DNA of 64,000 nt from Orychophragmus violaceus (GCA_030180135.1 CM058239.1:115167318-115231317); one strand, 5' to 3'. Positions 1 to 11,034 are shown, counted from the first letter of the stretch. The notes: generated from the sequence alone by a model not told the origin. Made by a program: numbers and translations.

Positions 1-760
1 AAAACCACCCTAAATGACGTAAGGTGTGGAATCCCTCGACCAAAACAACAAAGGACTAGCATTCTCGCGGCCATACTGACTGAAGGGACGGAAACGAACT
101 GACGTGAAGGACTATCTCGGCCATACTGACTAACGGGATGGAAACGAACTGACGGGAAGGACTATCTCGGCCATACTGACTGACGTGATGGATTATCCTG
201 ACCAGATGCACCGCCGAGAAGGATTCTAAGGCCAAAATGCAAGTTTCCATGAGCCAGGAAGAATTGGATCGAGTTTTTTTGAAACTATCATGACCCAAAC
301 CCTTAAAATGGGATATAAAAGAGGTCTGGTGAAGAAATTGGTGGAAAACAAATGACCCGAAAAACCCATCCTAAGGCCAAAACCTCCTAATGGACTGACG
401 GGAAGGAATATCTCGGCCATACTGATTGACGGGATGGATTATCCTGACCAGATGCACCCTCGAGAAGGATCCTAAGGCCAAAACCTCCTAATGGACTGAC
501 GGGAAGGAATATCTCGGCCATACTGACTAACGGGATGGATTATCCTGACCAGATGCACCGCCGAGAAGGATTCTAAGGCCAAAATGCAAGTTTCCATGAC
601 CCAGGAAGAATTGGATCAAGTTTTTTTTAAACTATCATCACCAAAACCCTTAAAACGGGATATAAAAGAGGTCTGGTGAAGAAATTGGTGGAAAACAAAT
701 GACCCGAAAAACCCGTCTATACACCGTGGGAAGGTTATAGCCTACCGAGAACCAAGGTTC
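1..760 (-). repeat. Complex satellite array, orientation R, left block
   Basis: This stretch consists only of satellite modules in R orientation: the CTATCTCGGCCATACTGAC module, the GATGGATTATCCTGACCAGA module, and a longer module holding GGGATATAAAAGAGGTCTGG. The same modules recur hundreds of times in the window. It ends with the GGTTC target duplication (756-760) of the first retroelement. Short open frames here read through satellite sequence and are not genes. Confidence 0.93.
756..760. repeat. Target-site duplication GGTTC of RE-A, left copy
   Basis: GGTTC lies immediately before the left LTR and again at 15737-15741 after the right LTR. Removing the element and one copy restores the normal satellite context (AACCAAGGTTCC followed by TGACCCG), so this is one simple insertion into satellite. 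Confidence 0.95.
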
Positions 761-1396
761 TGAAGGATTCGTTTAGTGTTAATCCTGATTCAATTCTTCA
801 GATTAAACTCCTAAACATGCCAGATCTAGGTTCTCTTGATTGAATCATAAAAGATCTCACCTGTTACCTTGTTATGCAGCGGAATTAAGAGGCACGGGTC
901 AGAGATCAGCAGAACCACCAAGGGATAGCTCCTCCAAAGGCTCACACACGCACACAAAGGAAATTTGGCTGCTAGACCAAGAGGAGGGAGGCCGCAGAGA
1001 GAGAGAGAGTTGGCGCAGAGGCTTAGGAGAATTAGAGAGCTTTAGGTCAAGTTTTATTCATTAAAACTCCTTTTAGTTCTCATGGGCTTTTGGGCCCAAT
1101 TCTCAGTCTGATTAAATCCCTTGGATTTAATCAGGCCCTTCTGTCTCTCCAAGCACAGTAAATGCCTAGCACTTTTACCGTACTTCTGCTGTACCGTTCC
1201 TCCATAGTTTCCTGTTAGCTTAGGCGTGTGACCCATATGGGATCATATAATAAAGGCAATAAGTCCAAGACTTATAGATCATGAGCGGACTCTAGCAAGC
1301 CATCATGACCCCCAGTATTATATGACTTATGTCTGATCATTGACATACTCTTACTTTCTAGAGACAGTACAGAGATTACTGGACATAATTCCAACA
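761..1396 (-). repeat. RE-A 3' LTR
   Basis: This 636-bp LTR has TG...CA ends read on the minus strand (TGTTGGAATTATG at the right end, TGAAGGATTC complement at the left). It matches 15102-15736 almost perfectly. An inverted repeat with 12-bp arms (CTGATTAAATCC and its complement) lies at 1108-1134, beside a TGGGCCCA motif and a TATA-like AT-rich run near 1060. Confidence 0.95.
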
Positions 1397-2254
1397 ATCT
1401 CCCACTTGAACTGGAATCTCTGTATTCATAATCCTTTTGTCACAATATCTCGATTAGTCATAAGGCAAGATTAGTGTCATCCTTATAAAGCCTAATCTTG
1501 TTCATCGGACTCTGATTTGATACTGACAATCCAAACGACTCGGGACAGTCTGTTTGAGCATGGCCATGCATTTTCCAGTATTCAAATCTCCGATTGGCCT
1601 AGAGATATTCACTCCATTTATATTGGAGGGACAAATCCCGTCTTGTTCCATCACTGTAAACTACTCATTTCATAATACACCCAAACAAGGTCCTTATAAC
1701 TATCGCTTAACGACAGCGTTAGACAATGGTCAAAGCATATCAGTTCATGTGCAGTCACATGCATGCGAACTCAGGTCTAAGGACTATACTCTATAGTCGT
1801 AGTAAGAATCTCTTATGACACAGATATAAATATCCTGAAGAGTTCTTATAAGCGGGTCTTGTCCGGTCGTATGTACCCCACATACACCTATGTACTGACT
1901 TTGATGCCGCGCATCTATGACACACTGAGACTTTGTCATAAGTCACATACCAATCTAGTCTCACACGGTTGTTGGTGTTCCAATTTCAACAACCTTCGAC
2001 TAGGGACATAATGATATAAGCCATCTATCAAATATAGGGTCTCATTATCAAGCTAAATGACTTTGATGACTCAAGATCAAGTTACTTACTTCGATGACCT
2101 ATAAAATGGTTCATATTATTTTGGAACGATTATTTCATCACAGTTAAAATAATCTTGAAATAATAATTTTATTTAAACATCTTAAAATGTTTTACAAGAA
2201 CATATCAAATAACCAAATAAAGCCCTTTACTAACTCCCACTGAAATTAAGACTA
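1397..2254 (-). other. RE-A 3' non-coding region with polypurine tract
   Basis: This non-coding segment lies between the pol remnant and the 3' LTR. The polypurine tract (AAGTGGGAGA on the minus strand) is at 1398-1407, directly beside the LTR. The segment stays strongly similar to the equivalent region of the intact element RE-D, unlike the ruined pol next to it, which suggests cis-acting replication or packaging signals. A 78-codon frame beginning at an ATG at 1560 on the plus strand, antisense to the element, is open here and in the equivalent place in RE-B and RE-D, and is shortened in RE-C. Confidence 0.8.
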
Positions 2255-3918
2255 CATCTTAATTTCACTTATCCTACAGCAACAGTCCAAGACTCGTGCT
2301 TAGGCCTAAGGAGTGGCTTCGTTAATAGATTAGCAACGTTCTCATTCGTTGAAACTTGCTGATCTACTTAACATCTCTGTCATTTATCTCACGGAATAGG
2401 TTATACCTACCCTAAAGGTGTTTGGCCCTCTGATGTGCAGCTAGTCTCATCTATGCTGGGAATCACATCAAGTTCAGTGACGAACTCTTCTTTCCAAACA
2501 ACCTCTTTCGCCGCTTCCCAAGCTGCGAAATGTTCAGCTTAAGTCATGGAGTCAGCAACAGTGCCTTGCACCGCCAGACAGACACAAGATATAACCGGAC
2601 TGTGACCGGAAATCATCTTTGTCTGTTGGAAACTTGCCTTTCAGACTCTACCGACTTGTAGCACCTCACTTTCTCCGTAAATCAAGAAATTATCCTAAGT
2701 ATTTTCCAAATACTTGAGGATATTCATTGTGTCTATCCAGTGATTATTTGCTGGATTTCACTGGTCTTTACTTGTCTTGCTTAACATTAAAGCAACATCA
2801 AAACAAGTACGTGTCATGGCATACATGATAGATTCAATTGCCGACGCATATGGAATCTCATCCATGCATTCAAGCTCAGCAGATATCGTAGGATACTGTT
2901 TCTTGCTTAACGTAATGCCATGTGACATTGGCATAAAACCCTTCTTGGAATGCTGAAAACGTGTAGGACTTTGTCAATTTAAGAATCCTGACTTTGTCCT
3001 ACCAGCTCTTTTGGATCTCTATCTTTAGATCCAAAATCCAAGAACTACGTGGCTTTACCCATTTCAATCATAAAACCAACTCCCAAGTCAGTCCTTTACC
3101 GACTGCAGCATTGGGACGTTATTTCCGAGAATCAGTATGTCATCGACATACAATATGAGAAATGCAATATCGCTCCCACTTATCTATTAGCAAACGCACA
3201 GTTCCACTTCGTTCCTGTTCAAGTCAAAACCTTGACTACTTCAACAGAACGAAGATTCCAACTCCGATATGTTTGCTTCCATCCATGAATGGATCGATGA
3301 AGCTAACTTACACAAAATGTAATTTTTTTGGGAGTCCGGGCTCACTTTCGCTTCTTTGAATTTCGCAGATTCGTCGCTTTCAATGATCATCAGATCATGC
3401 GAACTTTCAATGATCATCAGGTTCAACTAATGACGAGAAATCACTCTCGGATTAGTGATTGATTCATTCATATCTGCGAACTTCAGGCTCTACAGGTGTA
3501 GATTCTACAGAAATCTGTAAATCCATCCGTTGCTCTCCCTCAACAGGTTGAGCAGCATCCTGTATTTCTCGAATTTCTTCGAGTTATACTTTTACTCCCA
3601 CTGTTCTTCTTGGAAAGTAACTTCCCTTCTTAGAAAACAGAATGGACGTAAAAGTAACAAGCCTTGGTTTCCCTAGGACAACCAGTGAAGTAGCACAATT
3701 ACAAATACTCAGTAAAGACGAATTTGGATCGATTCCAATCCACATTTACGTGGTGTCTTTCAACTGATATTGGTGGAACTATTTCAGCGTAAACTTAGAT
3801 ATTTCTAGAGCGTTATTCTTAAAGAATATCATGGAAGATTCGTGTGACTCATCTTTAATCATTTCTAATAAGATCTGATTCTTTCTCTCAGAAATACCTC
3901 AAGGTTTTCAGGAGAATT
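2255..3918 (-). pseudogene. RE-A pol remnant, distal part (end of integrase, RT, RNase H)
   Basis: Read on the minus strand this is recognisably related to the RT and RNase H region of RE-D, but it is riddled with stops, frameshifts and deletions, and no long frame survives. A 17-bp motif occurs twice with a 27-bp period at 3377-3393 and 3404-3420. The same duplication occurs in RE-C (27398-27414 and 27425-27441) and is absent from RE-D, so the decay is shared by descent. RE-B interrupts the remnant at GAATT (3914-3918), and it continues at 11669. It cannot make an active enzyme. Confidence 0.88.
3914..3918. repeat. Target-site duplication GAATT of RE-B, left copy
   Basis: GAATT flanks RE-B here and at 11664-11668. 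Joining the flanks gives sequence colinear with the uninterrupted pol remnant of RE-C near 26890-26925 (complement strand), confirming nesting of RE-B inside RE-A. Confidence 0.94.
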
Positions 3919-4557
3919 TGAAGGATCGTTCATAGTTAATCCTGATTCAATTCATCAGATTAATAGATCCTAAACATGCTGATCTAGGTTCTCTTGGATT
4001 AGAAACAATAGATGATCTCACCTTTTACCTGTTTGTTGCAGCGGAAGGAATAGAACAGGTCAGAGATCAGATAGATGCACCGAGGGATGAATCCTCCAAA
4101 GGTTCACACACGCAATCACAGGAAACGGGCTGCTAGACCACGAGGAGAGAGGCGCCAGAGAGAGAGGAAAATCGCGGCTGGGTATTAGGGTTGGGGAGAA
4201 AAGACTTGGCTTTTAGTTTATAAAAGCCTTCTTTTCCCTTTTTGGGCTTTTGGGCCCAAAACACCAATCTGATTAAATCTTATTTAATCAGACCCGTTAA
4301 TCCTTCTCTCTTAGTATGACAAATGCCTAGCACTTTTGTCGTACTTCTGTTAAGCCGTTCCTACTTTATTTCCTGCTAGCTTAAGCGTGTGACCCATATG
4401 GGATCATACAATAAAAGCAATAAGTCCGAGACTTATAGATCATGAGCGGACTCTAGCAAGCCATCATGACCCCCAGTATTGTATGACTTATGTCTGATCA
4501 CTGACATACTCTTACTTTATAGAGACAGTACAGAGATTGCTGGACACAATTCCAACA
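3919..4557 (-). repeat. RE-B 3' LTR
   Basis: This 639-bp LTR is bounded by TG...CA on the minus strand. Positions 3919-4113 are identical to 11035-11229 in the other LTR. From 4114 on the two differ by many substitutions and indels. It carries a clear TATA-like TTTTATAAA (minus strand, 4217-4225) and a 10-bp-arm inverted repeat at 4269-4291. Confidence 0.94.
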
Positions 4558-5411
4558 ATCTCCCACTTGAACTGGAATCTCTGTATTCATAATCCCTTTT
4601 GTCTCAATATCTCGATTAGTCATAAGGCAAGATTAGTGTCATCCTTATAAAGCCTAATCTTGTTCATCGGACTCTGATTTGATACTGACAATCCAAACGA
4701 CTCGGGAAAGTCCGTTTGAGCATGGCCATGCGTTTTCCAGTATTCAAATCTCCGATTGGCCTAGAGATATTCACTCCATTTATATTGGAGGGACAAATCC
4801 CATCTTGTTCCATCACTGTAAACTACTCATTTCATGATGTACCCAAACAAGGTCCTTATAGCTATCGCAGAACGATAGCGTTAGACAATGATCAAAGTGC
4901 ATCAGTCCATATGCAGTCACATGCATGCGAACTCAGGTCTAAGGACTATACTCTATAGTCGTAGTAAGAATCTCTTATGACACAGATATAAATATCTTGA
5001 AGAGTTCTTATAAGCGGGTCTTGTCCGGTCGTATGTTCCCAACATACACCTATGTACTGACTTTGATGCCGTGCATCTATGACACATTAAGACTTTGTCA
5101 TAAGTCACGTACCAATCTAGTCTCTCACGGTTGTTGTTGTTCCAATTTCAACAACCTTCGACTAGGGACAGGATGATATAAAACATTTATCAAATATAGG
5201 GTCTCATGATCAAGCTAAATGACTTTGATGACTCAAGATCAAGTCATTTACTTCGATGACCTATAAAATGGTTCATATCATTTTGGAACGATTATTTCAT
5301 CACAGTTAAAATAATCTTGAAATAATAATTTCATTAAACATAAAATAATGTTTTACAAGAACATATCAAATAACTAAAATAAAGCTCACAAAACTCCCAC
5401 TCAAATTTAGA
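4558..5411 (-). other. RE-B 3' non-coding region with polypurine tract
   Basis: This segment lies between the pol stop codon and the 3' LTR. The polypurine tract AAGTGGGAGA (minus strand) is at 4559-4568. An antisense frame on the plus strand starts at about 4722 and matches the antisense frames of the other elements. Nothing else coding is visible. Confidence 0.82.
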
Positions 5412-8400
5412 TTACATTTCAATGTTTCTAATGCCTACAGCTTCAGTCAGTAACTCGAGCTTAGGCCTTGGGAGTGGCTTTGTCAACGGATCAGCGACAT
5501 TATCATCTGTCGGAACTCGGCTGATCTTGACTTCCTTTCTATTAACGATGTCACGTATCAAGTGAAATCTTCTTTGAACATGCTTGGATTTCTGGTGTGA
5601 TCTTGGTTCCTTTGCCTGAGCTATAGCACCATTGTTGTCACAAAACAGTGCTAGAGGCTCAGCCGCATCTGGTATCACACCTAGTTCCATAATGAACTTT
5701 CGTATCCAAACAGCTTCCTTCGCTGCTTCTGAGGCGGCGATATATTCAGCTTCTGTGGTGGAATCAGCAACGGTGTCCTGCTTGGAGCTTCTCCAACTTA
5801 CTGCACCGCCATTCAGACAAAAGATATAACCGGACTGTGACCGGAAATCATCAGTGTCTGTCTGGAAACTTGCGTCCGTGAATCCACTGACTTTAAGCAC
5901 ATCACTTCCACCGTACACCAAGAACTTATCCTTAGTATGTCTTAGATACTTCAAGATATTCTTTACGGCAATCCAATGGTTTTCACCTGGATTTGACTGG
6001 TATCTACTCGTCATGCTCAATGCATAAGCAACATCAGGACGAGTACAGATCATGGCATACATAACAGATCCTATTGCAGATGCATAGGGAATGTTCTTCA
6101 TACGCTCGAGCTCAGCAGCCGTCGTAGGGCTCTGCTTCTTGCTTAGCGTTGTGCCATGTACCATTGGCGTGAAGCCCTTCTTGGAATCTTTCATGCTGAA
6201 TCTTTGTAGGACTTTGTCAATGTATGAGTCTTGACACAAGCCTATCAGCCTCTTAGGTCTATCCCGATAGATCCTAATTCCAAGAACGTATGCGGCTTCA
6301 CCCATGTCTTTCATGGAAAAACAACTTCCAAGCCAGTCCTTTACAGACTTCAGCATTGGAACGTCGTTTCCGAGAAGCAGTATGTCATCATACAGAATAA
6401 GAAAAACGATTTTGCTCCCACTAGTTTTCTTATACACGCATTGTTCTTCTTCGTTTCTGATAAAGTCAAATTGCTTGATCGCTTCATCAAAACGAAGATT
6501 CCAGCTCCTCGATGCTTGCTTCAATCCATAAATGGATTTATGAAGCTTGCATACTTTCCCAGCATTCTTTGGATCTATGTAACCGTCAGGTTGTGTCATA
6601 TACACATCCTCTTCTAGAATTCCATTCAGGAAGGCGGTTTTCACGTCCATCTGCCAAATTTCATAATCATGAAAAGCTGCAGTTGCTAGTAGAATCCGAA
6701 TAGATTTCATCATAGCCACTGGTGAATAGGTTTCATCGTAATCCACACCGTGAACTTGTCTGAAACCTTTTGCCACCAACCTGGCTTTATAAATCTGGAC
6801 ATTTCCATCCACGTCAATCTTCTTCTTGAAGATCCATTTGCACTCGATGGCTTCTACACCAGCAGGCAAATCAACCAACGAAAAGACTTGATTGACCGAC
6901 ATGGAGTCCATTTCGGAATCAGTGGCCTGGCGCCACTTTGAGGAATCTGGGCCCATCATGGCTTGATTGAAGTTCGATGGTTCATCACCATCAATGATCA
7001 GAAGATCATGACAGTCAGTCACGAGGAATCCTTGATATCTCTCGGGTTCGTGACGGATCCTCCCGGATCTTCGAACTTCAGGTACCACAGGTTCAGGCTC
7101 TACAATTTCTTGTAGGGCCTCCTCCTGCTCTTCCTCATTAGGTTGAGCAGTATCCTGTTCATCTTGAATTTCTTCAAGCAGTACCTTACTCCCACTGTCT
7201 TTCTTAGAGAGAAACTCCCTCTCAAGAAAGTTACAATCCCGGGCAACAAAGATCTTGTTCTCGGAACGTAGATAGAAGTAATAAGCCGTGGTTTCCCGTG
7301 GATAACCAATGAAGTAGCATTTGTCAGATTTCGGTGTAAGCTTGTCTGAGATTAATCTCTTGACATAGGCTTCACAACCCCAAATTCTGAGATAAGACAG
7401 CACTGGAGCCACTCCAGTCCATAATTCATATGGTGTCTTTGCTACTGCTTTTGATGGCGCTCTATTTAGAGTGAACACTGCTGTTAGCAGAGCATATCCC
7501 CAAAGGGATATTGGAAGGTCTGTGTGACTCATCATAGATCGAACCATATCCAATAAGGTCCGATTTCTCCTCTCAGACACACCGTTCCATTGAGGTGTTC
7601 CAGGAGGAGTGAGTTGGGATACGATCCCACACTCTCTCAGATGATCACTGAATTCTTGGCTTAAGTATTCTCCTCCTCGGTCGGACCGAAGAGCCTTAAT
7701 GCTTTTGCCAAGTTGGTTCTGTACTTCATTTTGGAATTCTCTGAACTTCTCAAAAGATTCAGACTTATGTTTCATTAAATAAACATATCCATACCTACTG
7801 AAATCATCAGTGAAGGTAATGAAGTACTGATAGTTTCCTCTTGCATTTGTGGACATTGGGCCACACACGTCAGTGTGTATCAGGCCCAATAAGTCACCGG
7901 CCCTCTCGTTAGGTTTATTAAAGGGGGCCCGTGTCATTTTGCCCATCATGCAGGATTCGCATTTCTCACATGACTCAAAGTCAAATGAGCCAAGAAGTCC
8001 ATTTGAATGGAGCCTCTTGATGCGTTTCTCGCTGATGTGCCCTAAACGACAATGCCATAGAAACGTTTGGTTCTCCTCATTAGGTTTGAACCGTTTGGTA
8101 TTAATGTTATAAATTGGCGCGGATTGATCGAGTATGTAAAGCCCATTCGAAAGAGGGGCAGAACCATAGAACAAATTGTTGCGATTGAAGGAACATAATT
8201 TATTCTTAACTGAAAAATCATAACCTTCCAAATCCAACAAAGAAATTGAAATAATATTTCTGCTTATAGCAGGTACAAAATAACAATTATTGAGTTCTAA
8301 AATCAATCCCGAAGGTAAAGACAACAAGTATGTTCCTACAGCTAGTGCTGGAACTTTCGCTCCATTCCCAACTCGTAGCTCTACTTGTCCTTGCTTCAGT

Positions 8401-9386
8401 CTTCTACTGTTGCTGAGTGCCTGCATATTAGTACAAATATGAGCCCCACAACCAGTATCCATAACCCATGAGGTATTATCAGAAGTAGTTGTATTAACTT
8501 CTATAACAAAAATACCTGTCGAAGAAGTCTCGAGAGTCTTCTTCTTAAATTCCTTTAGACCTTCTTGGAATTTCTTACATTCTCTCCTCCAATGCCCTGG
8601 TTCTTTACAGAACCTGCATATGTCAGTTGGCCCAGCCTTGGATTTGGGCTTGGGCTTTGGCGTGTCCTTGTCCTCGACATGGACAGCCTTGGCCTTTCCC
8701 TTATCCTTAGCAGAGGATTTCTTAAAGCCCTTGCCCTTTTGCACCATAAGCACACTGGGGTCCTTGGCAGTTTTCCTCAGGTTGGGCTCTGCAGTCTTGA
8801 GCATTCCGTGAAGCTCAGGCAATGTCTTACTCAAGCCATGCATGTTAAAGTTCAGAATGAACTGATCATAGCTTGCAGGTAATGACTGCAGAATGATGTC
8901 GCAGGCAAGTTCCTGGCTGATTGGGCAGTCGAGTTTCTGAAGATGATCGAGATAACCCATCATCTTCAAGACATGAGGACTCACTGCCGCATTCGCAGCC
9001 AACTTGCAGTCCAAGAGGCTCTTAACTGTCTGGAACCTCTCAGTCCTAGCCTGCTCCTGAAAAAGCGATTTCAGGCTTGCCATTATCTCGATGGGTGACA
9101 AAACACTCTCGAACTGCTTCTGCAGCTCAGCAGTCATTGTCACCAACATCAGGCAATAGACATCATTTTCATCTGACGAATGCTTTTCCCAAGCATTATG
9201 CACAGTCCTGGCGGCATTGGCAGGAGGCCTCTCGGGGAGAGGATCACGAAGGACATAATCCTTCTTCTCCTGCTTGAGGACCAGCCTCAAGTTCCTTGAC
9301 CATGTCAGGAAGTTCGTTCCAGTCAGCTTCTCCTTCTCGAGAACAGACCGGATCGAAAATGCGTTTGGTGTGCTAGTAGTAGTCAT
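5412..9386 (-). CDS. Ty1/copia gag-pol polyprotein (RE-B), one codon missing in RT active site
   Basis: This single frame of 1324 residues starts at the ATG complement of 9384-9386. The order is that of Ty1/copia: gag with a CCHC zinc knuckle (CRFCKEPGHWRREC, around residues 257-270), aspartic protease (DTGCGAH, near 310), integrase with an HHCC zinc region and D,D35E catalytic residues (near 506, 569 and 605), then reverse transcriptase and RNase H (FTDAS, TTEAEY, CDNNGA). The frame is open and about 96% identical to RE-D. The RT core motif reads YDD at residues 999-1001 (6384-6392) where RE-D has YVDD, an in-frame loss of the valine codon. YVDD is close to invariant in copia RT, so the enzyme is probably inactive or badly impaired. 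Gag, protease and integrase look intact. Confidence 0.95.
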   Translation of the reverse strand: MTTTSTPNAFSIRSVLEKEKLTGTNFLTWSRNLRLVLKQEKKDYVLRDPLPERPPANAARTVHNAWEKHSSDENDVYCLMLVTMTAELQKQFESVLSPIEIMASLKSLFQEQARTERFQTVKSLLDCKLAANAAVSPHVLKMMGYLDHLQKLDCPISQELACDIILQSLPASYDQFILNFNMHGLSKTLPELHGMLKTAEPNLRKTAKDPSVLMVQKGKGFKKSSAKDKGKAKAVHVEDKDTPKPKPKSKAGPTDICRFCKEPGHWRRECKKFQEGLKEFKKKTLETSSTGIFVIEVNTTTSDNTSWVMDTGCGAHICTNMQALSNSRRLKQGQVELRVGNGAKVPALAVGTYLLSLPSGLILELNNCYFVPAISRNIISISLLDLEGYDFSVKNKLCSFNRNNLFYGSAPLSNGLYILDQSAPIYNINTKRFKPNEENQTFLWHCRLGHISEKRIKRLHSNGLLGSFDFESCEKCESCMMGKMTRAPFNKPNERAGDLLGLIHTDVCGPMSTNARGNYQYFITFTDDFSRYGYVYLMKHKSESFEKFREFQNEVQNQLGKSIKALRSDRGGEYLSQEFSDHLRECGIVSQLTPPGTPQWNGVSERRNRTLLDMVRSMMSHTDLPISLWGYALLTAVFTLNRAPSKAVAKTPYELWTGVAPVLSYLRIWGCEAYVKRLISDKLTPKSDKCYFIGYPRETTAYYFYLRSENKIFVARDCNFLEREFLSKKDSGSKVLLEEIQDEQDTAQPNEEEQEEALQEIVEPEPVVPEVRRSGRIRHEPERYQGFLVTDCHDLLIIDGDEPSNFNQAMMGPDSSKWRQATDSEMDSMSVNQVFSLVDLPAGVEAIECKWIFKKKIDVDGNVQIYKARLVAKGFRQVHGVDYDETYSPVAMMKSIRILLATAAFHDYEIWQMDVKTAFLNGILEEDVYMTQPDGYIDPKNAGKVCKLHKSIYGLKQASRSWNLRFDEAIKQFDFIRNEEEQCVYKKTSGSKIVFLILYDDILLLGNDVPMLKSVKDWLGSCFSMKDMGEAAYVLGIRIYRDRPKRLIGLCQDSYIDKVLQRFSMKDSKKGFTPMVHGTTLSKKQSPTTAAELERMKNIPYASAIGSVMYAMICTRPDVAYALSMTSRYQSNPGENHWIAVKNILKYLRHTKDKFLVYGGSDVLKVSGFTDASFQTDTDDFRSQSGYIFCLNGGAVSWRSSKQDTVADSTTEAEYIAASEAAKEAVWIRKFIMELGVIPDAAEPLALFCDNNGAIAQAKEPRSHQKSKHVQRRFHLIRDIVNRKEVKISRVPTDDNVADPLTKPLPRPKLELLTEAVGIRNIEM

Positions 9387-11021
9387 ATCTGAAATATATA
9401 AATAAAAAGGTTATTAGTTAAATGTTCAAAATGATTAATCTCGTATTAAAATATAATATGATTAATCACGCATTATATTCAATAACCTAAGTTACCCTCA
9501 ATAGAATATAATGATTCCAAGATCCACATATAACTAAAATTAAAGTGGGCCACTGGCCGTCACCCAACCTTAGCTTATATCGGTAAGCCCTATATCGGCT
9601 AATTATATCCGTGATATAACTCTTGGTTGTGAATCTGGGCCCGAGGCCCAATCCACTCTGATGTCTCAAGGCCCGGGACTCCCGATGGCCTAGTCAAGAA
9701 AACCGGACTATACAGTCATGTAATCATTAATGTCTGGGACTCCCAATGACATTTATGAATCACAAACCGTCTTACCCACGCAAAAGCAGACATCCTCACA
9801 CTGTAAGGCCATGAATGCAATTGAATGGGCTTTGACAGCTGACATAGCCTGGACAAGACATCCAACGCTTGATATTATTTGAGGTTCGTAGGTTTATTAA
9901 AATCATTCCCAAAATAGAAGATTACTATTTCGGGAAACTTTCCATTTTTGGAAACCTACTATTTTTGGAAACTTTCTAAAATTGGAAACTTTCTAAAAAC
10001 GGAAACTTTCTAACTTTAGAAATTTCTTTAAAATCCAAAACCCGCAAATTCAGAAACTTCTATTTTAAGAAACTTTCTAATTTCAAAATTTCGGAAACTT
10101 TAATTTAAAATCGACTTTATAACTTTATAAAATAAATTTTAAATTGATCTGAAGAAAGACTCAAATAACTGGCCCAATTGTTTTAACTTCTTGGCCCGAG
10201 GCCCAAGAACTGATCCATGTCCAAGACATGACCCAATTGTCCAATTAATTGACATAACCGGTCTGTTTCATTAAAACTGGTCTAACCAAGTTTTAATTAC
10301 TATGATGACCACAATTGTCAACCGGTTATTTACTAAACCGGAATTTCTCAATTTATTTGGTCCAACCAAATCAAATTAGAAATTCCTGGTTTAGGCACTA
10401 AATCCAATATTTCTTTCGAGATTGGATTTCTTATCCTGGTTTAACCAGACTTAATAAACTTATCAAATCTGTTTATTAAACCAGGACGATTTAATTTTAA
10501 TTAAAAAAAAACTTAAACCGAACCGCCAAAACGAACCGTGACGATCACGTCAGCCCTAGCTTCGCGACCATTGTCCAGCCGCAAGCCGTGCAACGATCTG
10601 AGATCGAGACGACGTGCAGCTCCGGACGGGACGCGACAGCCGGGCAGGTTGGGACGCTCGGGTGGGACGGTCGGGACGCACGGTTGCTCCACGATCGCCG
10701 AGCGATCGGGACGTGACGCGCGCGACAGCCGGGAAGCGATCGGGACGACGCGATCGACTCGACGCGACGATCGACTGCGATCGGTCGACCGATCCGATCC
10801 GATCCATCCGTCCGATCCGCGTCCGACCGTCCGACCGTCCGCTTTTGTGGCCGATCACCAAAAATCCGAGTCATATAGCTCGGTTTTGTGATTCAAGTGT
10901 TTGTTCAGGATTCAATTCAGTTTCTTAAGTGTTTTTCTTATCAGTAATAGATTCAAAACACTTCTAAACGGATTAAACAACCTAAACATGAATCTAAAAC
11001 AAGAAATCCTAAGAACCAATG
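9387..11021 (-). other. RE-B untranslated leader
   Basis: This is about 1.6 kb between the primer-binding site and the gag-pol ATG, without a convincing gene. From the gag side it holds a conserved AT-rich part (9390-9900), a run of degenerate GGAAACTTTC repeats (about 9935-10110), a stretch rich in AACCGG/CCGGTT (10180-10530), and a GATCG-rich CpG-dense cassette. The same order occurs in all four elements. A 60-codon open stretch at 9487-9669 has no ATG. Confidence 0.8.
10536..10862 (-). repeat. GATCG/CGGGACG-rich leader cassette of RE-B
   Basis: This GC- and CpG-rich segment is built of irregular GATCGGGACG, CGATCG and GTCCGACC words, unlike the AT-rich leader around it. It is open in several frames only because stops are rare in such sequence. 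The equivalent spot in the other three elements holds a different GATCG-rich segment. Confidence 0.75.
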
Positions 11022-11033
11022 GCTCTGATACCA
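11022..11033 (-). promoter_or_regulatory. RE-B primer-binding site (initiator tRNA-Met)
   Basis: GCTCTGATACCA on the plus strand is the complement of TGGTATCAGAGC, the standard plant copia primer site pairing with the 3' end of initiator tRNA-Met. It lies one base from the 5' LTR. Confidence 0.95.
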
Positions 11034-11034
11034 C

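Noticed and set aside
10010..10030. Heat-shock-element-like GAAnnTTC in leaders (TAGAAATTTCT)
   Set aside because: It arises from the AT-rich GAAACTTTC repeats, lies in the transcribed leader and not in U3, and lacks the third repeated unit needed for a convincing element.
10538..10891. 100-120 codon arginine-rich frames in the GATCG cassettes of RE-B and RE-A
   Set aside because: Overlapping frames are open on both strands because stops are rare in CpG-rich repeats. The frames are not conserved between elements.
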